Source of the DNA: an uncultured Geobacter sp.
GTDB lineage: Bacteria; Desulfobacterota; Desulfuromonadia; Geobacterales; Geobacteraceae
Assembly (NCBI GenBank): GCA_903915655.1
Contig: CAIWTU010000110.1
Coordinates: forward strand, 1 to 38,027
Length of the DNA: 38,027 nucleotides
Direction of reading: 5' to 3'
In this document: one piece after another, positions 32,731 through 38,027 of the stretch
How positions within the stretch are numbered: position 1 is the stretch's first letter
Layout: each line of letters opens with the position of its first letter
Position numbers and translations under genes: made by a program
The notes under the pieces: generated by a model
The model's database searches: none
What the model saw: only the letters and a program-made list of their open reading frames with translations
Told to the model about the DNA's origin: nothing

Positions 32731-33723
32731 TCACGTGTCCCTGTACTTGTTAAGGATCTCCCTGGTCCGTTTAATAACTTCATTTCTTAGAGTCTTGGGT
32801 TCAAGCACTTCGAGGTATTGGCCCCATCCCATGATCCATGATATAAGTTCGTCGCTCACGCTGACTTTCAGGGATACTTCTGCGGATCCATCCTGAAGTT
32901 TTTTTACCGTCTGGGTCGGATGCCAGACCGTTTCCTCTGCGAGGCGGGCGATTTCCTTGTCAAACTTCAGCTTTATAGCCGCGGAACCTTTTTCAGCTAC
33001 GATCCCAAAGCCCGATGACAGGTATTCATTGGCATCGAAATCCTCGGGGATAGAGTAGCTTTCGCCCATGAGCTGGATTTCCTTGATGCGCTCGACTTTG
33101 AACGTCAACACCTTCTTTTCTTTGTGGCAGTAGGCGATGGCATAGGTCGAGTGGCTGGGCGCCATGGGCTGTATGAAATAGGGGTCGATTATGCGTTCCT
33201 TGGCTTCCTTCGAAGATAAGGAATGATACATGATCTTGACTTGTCTTCTGGCAACCCATCCTTCGGACAGCACGGCCAATGTGCGGAGGATTTTCTCGTT
33301 GGGAGGGAGCTTGCTCATCCACAGCAGCGTTTTTTCGATCTGGTCTTTCAATGGAGGTTTCACGATTGAGTTTAACTTGATGAAAACGGATGCGATATTG
33401 GGATCGTATCTGTAGGCGTAGCTCAGCATCAACCGCGCTGACATGAAAAGCGCCATGGCCTCCGGCAGCGTGAAATCCACCGGGGGGAGAACGTAACCTT
33501 CCTCCACGCCGAACCGGATGCCGGATGGGCTCCGGTGCTCCGAGACCGGCATCTTGAACTCATTCTGGAGGGCCTCCAGGTCGCGCCTGACCGTCCTGCC
33601 GCTCATACCTGTGATTCTGGCCATCTCGTCTAGAGTCAGGCCGGATTTTCGATTCTGGCAGATGAGATGCTCGATCTTGACGAGGCGGGCCTGCCGGTCC
33701 GTCTTCCCTTCGTGCTGTGGCAT
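32731..33723 (-). CDS. WYL-domain transcriptional regulator 2
   Basis: The 330-residue protein has the same layout as regulator 1: winged HTH (LDEMARITGMSGRTVRRDLE, about 31-50), WYL domain (DPYFIQPMAPSHSTYAIAYC; LTFKVERIKEI) and WCX region ending SWIMGWGQYLEVLEPKTL. It is alignable to regulator 1 throughout. It lies between two copies of the TGACA-N7-TGTCA palindrome, upstream of DUF2779 and upstream of the divergent AAA gene, and is the obvious candidate to bind them. GGAGGTG precedes the ATG, and an extended -10 TGCTATAAT lies about 45 bases upstream. It could be a repressor, as for BrxR/CapW, or an activator. Confidence 0.9.
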   Translation of the reverse strand: MPQHEGKTDRQARLVKIEHLICQNRKSGLTLDEMARITGMSGRTVRRDLEALQNEFKMPVSEHRSPSGIRFGVEEGYVLPPVDFTLPEAMALFMSARLMLSYAYRYDPNIASVFIKLNSIVKPPLKDQIEKTLLWMSKLPPNEKILRTLAVLSEGWVARRQVKIMYHSLSSKEAKERIIDPYFIQPMAPSHSTYAIAYCHKEKKVLTFKVERIKEIQLMGESYSIPEDFDANEYLSSGFGIVAEKGSAAIKLKFDKEIARLAEETVWHPTQTVKKLQDGSAEVSLKVSVSDELISWIMGWGQYLEVLEPKTLRNEVIKRTREILNKYRDT

Positions 33724-33766
33724 TGGTTCACCTCCAGGAGATAAAAGAGGTGGTAAATTTGCCAGG

Positions 33767-33775
33767 ATTATAGCA
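33767..33775 (-). promoter_or_regulatory. Extended -10 of WYL regulator 2
   Basis: On the minus strand TGC-TATAAT reads from 33775 to 33767, a perfect -10 with a TGn extension and no obvious -35. WYL regulator 1 has the matching TGC-TACAAT at 16333-16341, so the two regulator promoters share their design. Confidence 0.55.
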
Positions 33776-33805
33776 TAAATAATTTGACCCTAATCCCCGA
33801 AATAT

Positions 33806-33839
33806 TGACACTCAAGCTGTCACTCACAGGCTATAAACT
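33806..33839 (+). promoter_or_regulatory. Shared operator (site 3) with -10, upstream of the AAA gene
   Basis: TGACA (33806-33810), seven bases, TGTCA (33818-33822). TAAACT (33834-33839) starts ten bases after TGTCAC; TATAAA two bases earlier is an alternative -10. AGGAGG (33859-33864) and the ATG of the AAA ATPase follow. Confidence 0.7.
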
Positions 33840-33869
33840 TGTATTGATAACAAATACTAGGAGGTCAAT

Positions 33870-35249
33870 ATGAGTGACGATATTTTGATGGATGCCGACG
33901 GCGATGATTATATTGATCCGGTAGCTGAATATCATGAACATGTGAGTGCCGCAAAACGTAGATTCCAAAAGCTTCAAAAACGCAACAAATCCCTGATCGG
34001 AGATTTTTTAGGGGATGCACCGAGGCATAAACAGGCGATACTATTCCCCTTTTATTTTGAAGGAGTGTTCGCCTGGGCTGTTCAACGCTGTATTGAACGA
34101 GGTGGATGGGAGGTGTCCGGCAAGCTTGGTTACCGTGAAGAAGATCCTCATTTTTCGGAAGTAGAGACCGGTCTTTCCAAGAAGGAGAAACTGGTAACAA
34201 ACGGCCAATTGTTTTTGACAAGGGAGAAATCCAAACTTGTTGTAACTGTTGACATAAGTCACCGTGCGGATGCGCTTACCATCGGTGTGGAAGGATTGGC
34301 ACGCCAAAAGAAGGGTATAGAAACCTTCGTTAACGCAGTGGAAAAAATCGCTAAAGAGGAAAACTTCTTCCGCGGTCAAAAGTTGAATTTCTGCGGGACT
34401 ATCGAGTTCCTAGATATCAAACCCCGCGCCTGGGATACAGTGATCCTGAGTGATGAGTACAAGAAGGAAATCCGGGCGAACACAGTAGAATTTCTTCGTG
34501 AGGCAAAGCTCTGGGAAGAGCTTGGAGTTCCAACCAAGCGCGGGTTGATGCTCGCCGGTGAACCCGGAACAGGCAAGACCATCGTTTGCCGGGCGATCAT
34601 GGGCGAAGCCGAAGGGATCACCTGTATTACTACCGGCGCATATGCTTTGGGCGAACGGGAATATATCAGTCTCCTCTACACCGTTGCCCAGGAATTGAGC
34701 CCGTGCATCGTACTGATAGAGGATGTCGATCTGATAGGCCAGGTTGATTCTGATTACGGGGGACACCGGAATCCTGCGCTCGTTTCTTTACTGGACGCCA
34801 TGGACGGAGTCGAACCGAGGAAGGAAGTCGTTACGGTCGCCACTACGAATTGTTTTGCGCTTCTGGACAAGGCTTTGAGCCAAAGGCCATCGAGGTTTGA
34901 CAGGGTAATCCAGTTTACCGTTCCCAACTCCGCTGAAAGGGGGATTCTGATTGATAGCCTGTGCCAGAAAATCAAGCTAAATGAAATAACAAAGGAATAC
35001 ATCGCGCGGCATACCGCCGGTTTCACGCCGGCTCAAATACAGGAGGTCGTGTTTGGTTTGGCTATTGAGTACCGCAGGGATATCGGGATTGTGGAAATCC
35101 AGACGGGCGACATGGACCGCATCATTTCAAGGATAAACGTAACCAAAAACAAGCAATTCGGCTTCAATCACGTCGGGAATGTGGAGGGAGTAAACCTGCG
35201 CAACCAGGCTAGCCAGAACGAAGCATCCGCGAAGGAGAAAAAGGGCTGA
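33870..35249 (+). CDS. AAA+ ATPase
   Basis: The 459-residue protein has an N-terminal domain of unknown family (about 1-195; Lys/Glu-rich helix near 25-40, beta-rich part to 190). One AAA+ module follows: GEPGTGKT (about 230-237), Walker B CIVLIEDVDLI, sensor VATTN and the Arg-finger segment SQRPSRFDR. The lid runs to about 425 and the tail is Asn/Ala/Lys-rich. Walker B has ED in place of DE. The module resembles BCS1/proteasome-type ATPases that remodel proteins as hexamers. It is likely the motor of the right-hand module, as the 1476-residue protein is of the left one. AGGAGG lies five bases before the ATG, behind operator site 3. Confidence 0.88.
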   Translation: MSDDILMDADGDDYIDPVAEYHEHVSAAKRRFQKLQKRNKSLIGDFLGDAPRHKQAILFPFYFEGVFAWAVQRCIERGGWEVSGKLGYREEDPHFSEVETGLSKKEKLVTNGQLFLTREKSKLVVTVDISHRADALTIGVEGLARQKKGIETFVNAVEKIAKEENFFRGQKLNFCGTIEFLDIKPRAWDTVILSDEYKKEIRANTVEFLREAKLWEELGVPTKRGLMLAGEPGTGKTIVCRAIMGEAEGITCITTGAYALGEREYISLLYTVAQELSPCIVLIEDVDLIGQVDSDYGGHRNPALVSLLDAMDGVEPRKEVVTVATTNCFALLDKALSQRPSRFDRVIQFTVPNSAERGILIDSLCQKIKLNEITKEYIARHTAGFTPAQIQEVVFGLAIEYRRDIGIVEIQTGDMDRIISRINVTKNKQFGFNHVGNVEGVNLRNQASQNEASAKEKKG

Positions 35250-35263
35250 TTTGACTGCATTTG

Positions 35264-35297
35264 TGACACCATAGCTGTCAAACCGGGGCGGTACAAT
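35264..35297 (+). promoter_or_regulatory. Shared operator (site 4) with -10, upstream of the zinc-ribbon operon
   Basis: TGACA (35264-35268), seven bases, TGTCA (35276-35280). TACAAT (35292-35297) begins ten bases after TGTCAA. The -10 lies only six bases before the first ATG (35304), so the transcript would be leaderless or nearly so. Confidence 0.75.
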
Positions 35298-35303
35298 GGT
35301 TAT

Positions 35304-35633
35304 ATGATGAATGAAAGAACCAATAATATCTCCCCGGTACTCAAACCATTAGCCGACGATATCAGCCAGTTTTTAAAAGAACTGCAGTCCCCCATTCCTG
35401 ATGAAATCCGGATTGACACCCACCTGCCAAAGAAAAAACCCAAGGTTGTAAAGATAACCGAAACCGGCAGCGTAACAAAATGGCATTTTATCGCAAGTAA
35501 CCAGACACGCAACTGTCCGAACTGTATGTTCATCGTTGCGGTAAAAAACACCTGTGGCCTGTATTCCTGCGGTTGCGCAAACGAACCCGCCAGGCCCAGG
35601 TTCCTGTCCAAAACAGCTAAACTCAAAAATTGA
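35304..35633 (+). CDS. Small zinc-ribbon-like protein
   Basis: The 109-residue protein has a polar helical N terminus, a basic Pro/Lys stretch (LPKKKPKVVK, about 40-49) and a C-terminal Cys cluster: CPNC (about 70-73), then CGLYSCGC. That arrangement is suited to a single zinc site. No signal peptide is present. The first ATG sits at the predicted transcription start, so translation is probably leaderless; a second ATG follows at once. It is the first gene of a short operon that continues with the small proteins and phosphatase. Similar proteins of known function are not recognised. Nucleic-acid binding is plausible but unproven. Confidence 0.65.
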   Translation: MMNERTNNISPVLKPLADDISQFLKELQSPIPDEIRIDTHLPKKKPKVVKITETGSVTKWHFIASNQTRNCPNCMFIVAVKNTCGLYSCGCANEPARPRFLSKTAKLKN

Positions 35634-35651
35634 TCTTGAAAGGATGGTTAT

Positions 35652-35936
35652 ATGCATAAGATAGCCGTTGTACGCCGGCTCGATGCATCACGCATTGAAG
35701 ACGATATCTATGAAACCGCACCCTTTAAACAGGAGTTGCTGGAATTCACGACTGTTGGCCTGGCAGTCCTGGAAGACGAAGAAAAGCTGGTACTGGCGAG
35801 TACTATTGGACGTGACAAGGATGGAACTTTTAATCGGGACAACCTTTTATTCCTTAAGAAGATAATCGCGGAATCCATTTTGCTCCCCGTTACCACCGGC
35901 AAGGATGCCCCGACCACGCGAGAGGAGAGTTTATGA
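35652..35936 (+). CDS. Hypothetical 94-aa protein
   Basis: This is a compact protein with alternating strand-helix character (HKIAVVRRLDASRIEDDIYE, then LVLASTIGRDKDGTFNRDN). It has no recognised motif, signal peptide or Cys. AAAGGATGG precedes the ATG, and the stop overlaps the next ATG in an ATGA, so the pair is translationally coupled. It belongs to the zinc-ribbon/phosphatase operon. Confidence 0.65.
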   Translation: MHKIAVVRRLDASRIEDDIYETAPFKQELLEFTTVGLAVLEDEEKLVLASTIGRDKDGTFNRDNLLFLKKIIAESILLPVTTGKDAPTTREESL

Positions 35937-36133
35937 AAAGAGTGAAACAGGGACAAATGCTCGGATGCGTGTGCATACTGATCGGCGGTTACAACGTGTA
36001 CATGCTTTCTACCAATACGGACATACTGAGCGCCTGGTACAGCCTGTGTCTTCTGGCGGCAGCGGCGCTGGCGGCCATAAGCTTTTATAACGCTGGCAGG
36101 TGGGAGAAAAAGAATGGGGAAAGGTCTGATTGA
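35933..36133 (+). CDS. Small inner-membrane protein
   Basis: The 66-residue protein has two predicted membrane helices: about 8-25 (MLGCVCILIGGYNVYML) and about 33-52 (WYSLCLLAAAALAAISFY), joined by a short polar loop. The N-terminal KRVKQ and the basic/acidic C-terminal tail (RWEKKNGERSD) suggest both ends face the cytoplasm. It overlaps its upstream neighbour by four bases, and the phosphatase start overlaps its end. It could anchor the operon products to the membrane, or be a small effector of the kind seen in defence operons; this is inference. Confidence 0.65.
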   Translation: MKRVKQGQMLGCVCILIGGYNVYMLSTNTDILSAWYSLCLLAAAALAAISFYNAGRWEKKNGERSD

Positions 36134-36603
36134 AAATGTGTTTACACTGGAGAGAAGAATTCAAAATCGGTCCCCATATAGTACTGGTTTCCTCATACAC
36201 AGCACTAAACAGCAAATTCAAGAAAGCAGAATCCTCTCTGGAACCCCAGTTTGGCATTTATCTTGACGAATCCTGGGAAAGTATCCCGACATCATACCCC
36301 AAGATTGTTATTCATTGGCCCGATACCGGCGTAATCGGTTTGCCGGAGTTGAAGCAGTTGGTTTCAAAAACCAAATCACTGTTAACAAAAGGAATGGTAA
36401 TCGATATAGCCTGCATCATGGGACACGGAAGAACCGGGACTTTGCTAGCCTGTTTACTGGTTGAACTGGAAGGGATGGCCGCTGCTGAAGCTGTATCGGC
36501 TGTCAGAAACAGGCACTGCGAGTGTGCCGTTGAATTCGCACCTCAGGAAAAGCTTGTTGCAGCATATGCAATTAGTCGGCAAAAATCGAAACCCTTAAAT
36601 TAA
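36130..36603 (+). CDS. WPD-loop Cys-phosphatase (PTP-like), intact active site
   Basis: The 157-residue protein has the PTP general-acid loop HWPDTG (D65) and active site IACIMGHGRTG with Cys95 and Arg101 (CX5R). The His that usually precedes the Cys is Ala. The whole protein aligns with the last 160 residues of the 14643-16115 protein: LHWR, SSY, the WPD loop, GHGRTGTLLACLLVELE, and CEFAVETPEQEQLVA / CECAVEFAPQEKLVA. Here the catalytic Cys is present, so this copy should be active. The start may be the TTG at 36130, with AAAGG five bases upstream, or the ATG two codons later. It is coupled to the membrane-protein gene and followed by the HD gene. Confidence 0.82.
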   Translation: MKMCLHWREEFKIGPHIVLVSSYTALNSKFKKAESSLEPQFGIYLDESWESIPTSYPKIVIHWPDTGVIGLPELKQLVSKTKSLLTKGMVIDIACIMGHGRTGTLLACLLVELEGMAAAEAVSAVRNRHCECAVEFAPQEKLVAAYAISRQKSKPLN

Positions 36604-36615
36604 AAGGAGGAAATG

Positions 36616-37023
36616 ATGGATTCGGAAATAGTAACTAAAGCGCGGCGTTTTGCTAAGGTATGTCATAGCAAAGAAGTCGATGACGCCGGGAAATCATACT
36701 TCGCGGCTCACATAGTTCCGTTGGTCGAAATCCTAAAACAGGTCACGAAGGACGCCGATATTATCTCGGCCGCATATTTACACGACACCATCGAGAGTTA
36801 TTGTGGGGTAACGTACGACACTTTGGTACAAGAATTCGGACCCCGGATAGCTGATCTGGTGAATGAAGTAACCAAGGAATCAAACAACTGCTTCCCCAGG
36901 CTTAAAACCAGGGATGCCATAATGATCAAATTCGCAGACAGGCTGTCGAATATATCCAGGATGGAAACATGGCCCAAGGAAAGACGTGAACAGTATCTCA
37001 ATAGTTCAAAATTCTGGAAATAA
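36616..37023 (+). CDS. HD-domain alarmone-hydrolase-like protein
   Basis: The 135-residue protein matches the hydrolase domain of RelA/SpoT and MESH1-type small alarmone hydrolases. It shows H32 in FAAHIVPLVEIL, the HD pair H56-D57 in AAYLHDTIES, FGPRIADLVNEVTK and the KFADRLSNI segment with D108. Such enzymes remove pyrophosphate from (p)ppGpp. In the catalytic pair normally reading ED after the HD, Glu60 is kept but the Asp is Ser61. The protein is also shorter than MESH1 and lacks the last helices, so activity or substrate may differ. AAGGAGG lies five bases before the ATG at 36616; an ATG one codon upstream is too close to it. It is part of the phosphatase operon. Confidence 0.8.
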   Translation: MDSEIVTKARRFAKVCHSKEVDDAGKSYFAAHIVPLVEILKQVTKDADIISAAYLHDTIESYCGVTYDTLVQEFGPRIADLVNEVTKESNNCFPRLKTRDAIMIKFADRLSNISRMETWPKERREQYLNSSKFWK

Positions 37024-37035
37024 ATAGGAGGGAAT

Positions 37036-37347
37036 ATGAAACCAGTTGCATGCCATTTATGGACCAAGGAAACGATAACTCAAGATGACCTGGATCTCGA
37101 AAGAGTGAAACTCATGCAGGATACCACTCTCTTTTCGCTTGAACTGGATAAGTGCAGGCGATGCGGCCAGTTATATATGAGAACCGACTGCGAGTATAAC
37201 GATATGATTAGCACAGCGTTTTTCCCTGTCTCTGAAGAGCAAATTGAAAGGATAGATTTCATGAAGGGTTGGAGCGACAAAAGGATCGCCCGTTTCAAGC
37301 CAGTATTGCAATGGTATGGAGAGGATAGTTTTTGGTGGAAAAAATGA
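37036..37347 (+). CDS. Hypothetical small Cys-containing protein
   Basis: The 103-residue protein has a CRRC pair (about 36-39) and a later Cys in MRTDCEY (about 49), possibly a treble-clef-like metal site with an early His/Cys (ACHLW, about 4-8). The C-terminal half is helical and Trp-rich (FMKGWSDKRIARFKPVLQWY). AGGAGGG lies three or four bases before the ATG. It directly follows the HD gene and is probably co-transcribed. No family recognised. Confidence 0.6.
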   Translation: MKPVACHLWTKETITQDDLDLERVKLMQDTTLFSLELDKCRRCGQLYMRTDCEYNDMISTAFFPVSEEQIERIDFMKGWSDKRIARFKPVLQWYGEDSFWWKK

Positions 37348-37402
37348 ACTAACAAACCCCCCGAGTTGACAGCAGGGAGGGTGAAGAAGGAGCGCAGTTT
37401 AA

Positions 37403-37978
37403 TTGAGAAAGTTTTCAGGGAACCCCATCAGCGATGAAACAGGATTGGACAGGCCTCAACGAGAGCTGAACCAATTATTCCGGTGGGAAAAAGACTTTCG
37501 CGCTGATGCTAGAACTGATAAGCACGCAACTTTTCGTAACCACATGGAAAGGTTGGATTTGCCGGGTAAACCGCAGTTGATGGTTGAGGGTACAATCCGT
37601 GTAATGCAAGCTGTTTGGGTCTACAACAACATTGACGGCCAGACATCTGACCGGTTAGTCAGTCTGCAGAAATATGACTGTTCCAAAGCGCCGGATACCA
37701 AATATGTGTTCACATTTGACCTCATTGGGAAAGCTTACGCTCGTATCCTGGTTGTAAGTAAATTTGGAGAGCTGGATCTTGCTGATCTTCTCAATCATCC
37801 ATTTGATGACTATAAGATTGTAGGGTATAACAGTATCTCAATATCCCATCCCGATTGGTCTCCCTTAAGCAAGAGGGAAATAGAAGATCGCGGGTTCAAT
37901 AATGAAGTGCAACACTTGGAGGAGCAGAAAGGGGTCTGGTACTCTAAGTGGATATGGGAAAGCAATATAAGCATCTGA
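37403..37978 (+). CDS. Hypothetical protein, 3' end probably cut by an IS30 insertion
   Basis: The frame begins with a TTG at 37403 (AAGGAG about 11 bases upstream) and runs 191 codons. Residues about 1-160 look native: RELNQLFRWEKDF, RVMQAVWVYNNIDG, TKYVFTFDLIGKAYARILVV. From about 37891 the DNA looks like the terminal inverted repeat and leader of an IS30-family element, so the last 25-30 residues are probably IS-encoded junk. The frame also overlaps the transposase start by 25 bases. The original C terminus is not in the window. Function unknown. Confidence 0.55.
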   Translation: MRKFSGNPISDETGLDRPQRELNQLFRWEKDFRADARTDKHATFRNHMERLDLPGKPQLMVEGTIRVMQAVWVYNNIDGQTSDRLVSLQKYDCSKAPDTKYVFTFDLIGKAYARILVVSKFGELDLADLLNHPFDDYKIVGYNSISISHPDWSPLSKREIEDRGFNNEVQHLEEQKGVWYSKWIWESNISI

Positions 37979-38027
37979 GCATTGATGAGAGAGAACGCAT
38001 AGCGCAGTTAAAGAACGAAGGCATAGG
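37891..38027 (+). mobile_element. Left end of an IS30-family insertion sequence
   Basis: GGTTCAATAATGAAGTGCAACAC (within 37892-37915) resembles the GTGCAACA-containing terminal repeats of IS30-family elements. It lies about 40-60 bases ahead of a transposase start codon, the usual distance. The element continues beyond the window, so the right repeat and target duplication cannot be seen. It marks an insertion at the right border of the phosphatase/HD operon. Confidence 0.6.
37954..38027 (+). CDS. IS30-family transposase, N-terminal part (runs off the window)
   Basis: An ATG at 37954 opens a frame that stays open to the window end: MGKQYKHLSIDERERIAQLK followed by NEGI. This is the N-terminal helix-turn-helix of IS30-family transposases (compare YKHLTxEER-I-LK-G). 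Later members of the family carry a DDE catalytic core, which would be beyond 38027. It is in a different frame from the truncated gene it overlaps. Confidence 0.75.
   Translation, partial: MGKQYKHLSIDERERIAQLKNEGI

Noticed and set aside
1-38027. CRISPR array or cas genes, given a Cas4-like nuclease domain
   Set aside because: No regularly spaced direct repeats were seen and no other cas gene is present; the Cas4-like domain belongs to a DUF2779 fusion.

Overview
The window reads as an accessory island in a bacterial chromosome. Base composition is mixed: two AT-rich patches (about 2.3-5.6 kb and 27.9-31.1 kb) sit in a more balanced background. Most start codons have strong AGGAGG-type ribosome binding sites. 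A divergent FtsZ, a bifunctional-nuclease (DUF151) domain, WYL regulators and a RecB-like/YprB-like/helicase fusion suggest a Chloroflexota-like or Firmicutes-like anaerobe. That taxonomic guess is weak. The left edge holds the 5' half of a tRNA-Gly gene behind an intact promoter. The right edge runs into an IS30-family element. A serine recombinase pseudogene lies at 5.6-6.0 kb.

Layout. (1) 1-2.2 kb: broken tRNA-Gly, a gene-poor stretch, an unknown basic protein and a small DNA-binding-like protein. (2) 2.3-5.6 kb: a Type II restriction-modification island with a C5 cytosine methyltransferase, a HindVP/HgiDI-like endonuclease, Vsr and an XRE regulator; a perfect 15-bp hairpin separates endonuclease and methylase. 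(3) 5.6-8.1 kb: recombinase pseudogene, MBL-fold lipoprotein and TPR protein. (4) 8.8-16.1 kb, all minus strand: a compact operon of unusual signalling-like proteins. It encodes a protein with a duplicated helical region and a PTP domain lacking the catalytic Cys, a divergent FtsZ, two paralogous Cys-phosphatases, a DUF6794-like protein, a Cys-rich protein, a bifunctional-nuclease/Clp-N fusion, a PEP-utiliser swivel domain without its His fused to a DnaA-N-like domain, a 57-aa protein and a receiver domain without its phospho-Asp. (5) 16.4-27.7 kb, plus strand: WYL regulator, DEAD/DEAH helicase, a 1476-aa double-AAA protein and a RecB-like nuclease/DEDD exonuclease/SF1 helicase fusion. (6) 27.9-31.1 kb: AT-rich patch with two PD-(D/E)XK nucleases, a nucleotidyltransferase and small proteins. 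(7) 31.2-38.0 kb: a second WYL module with a DUF2779 Cas4-like nuclease/DEDD exonuclease, a single-AAA ATPase, a zinc-ribbon protein, small proteins, an intact PTP, an alarmone-hydrolase-like HD protein, then IS30.

How it fits together. Regions 4+5 and region 7 are parallel: each has a WYL regulator, an AAA+ ATPase, a RecB/Cas4-like nuclease joined to a DEDD exonuclease, and a WPD-loop Cys-phosphatase. The regulators are paralogous, as are the phosphatase domains. In region 7 and just left of it, four intergenic sites share the hyphenated palindrome TGACA-N7-TGTCA. In three of them a -10-like hexamer follows at the same distance. This looks like a small regulon, probably bound by the adjacent WYL protein. 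My best hypothesis is a two-module, nuclease-based defence or stress-response island whose signalling branch uses Cys-phosphatases and degenerate (catalytically dead) domains. The function is inference; the domain content and palindromes are seen directly.
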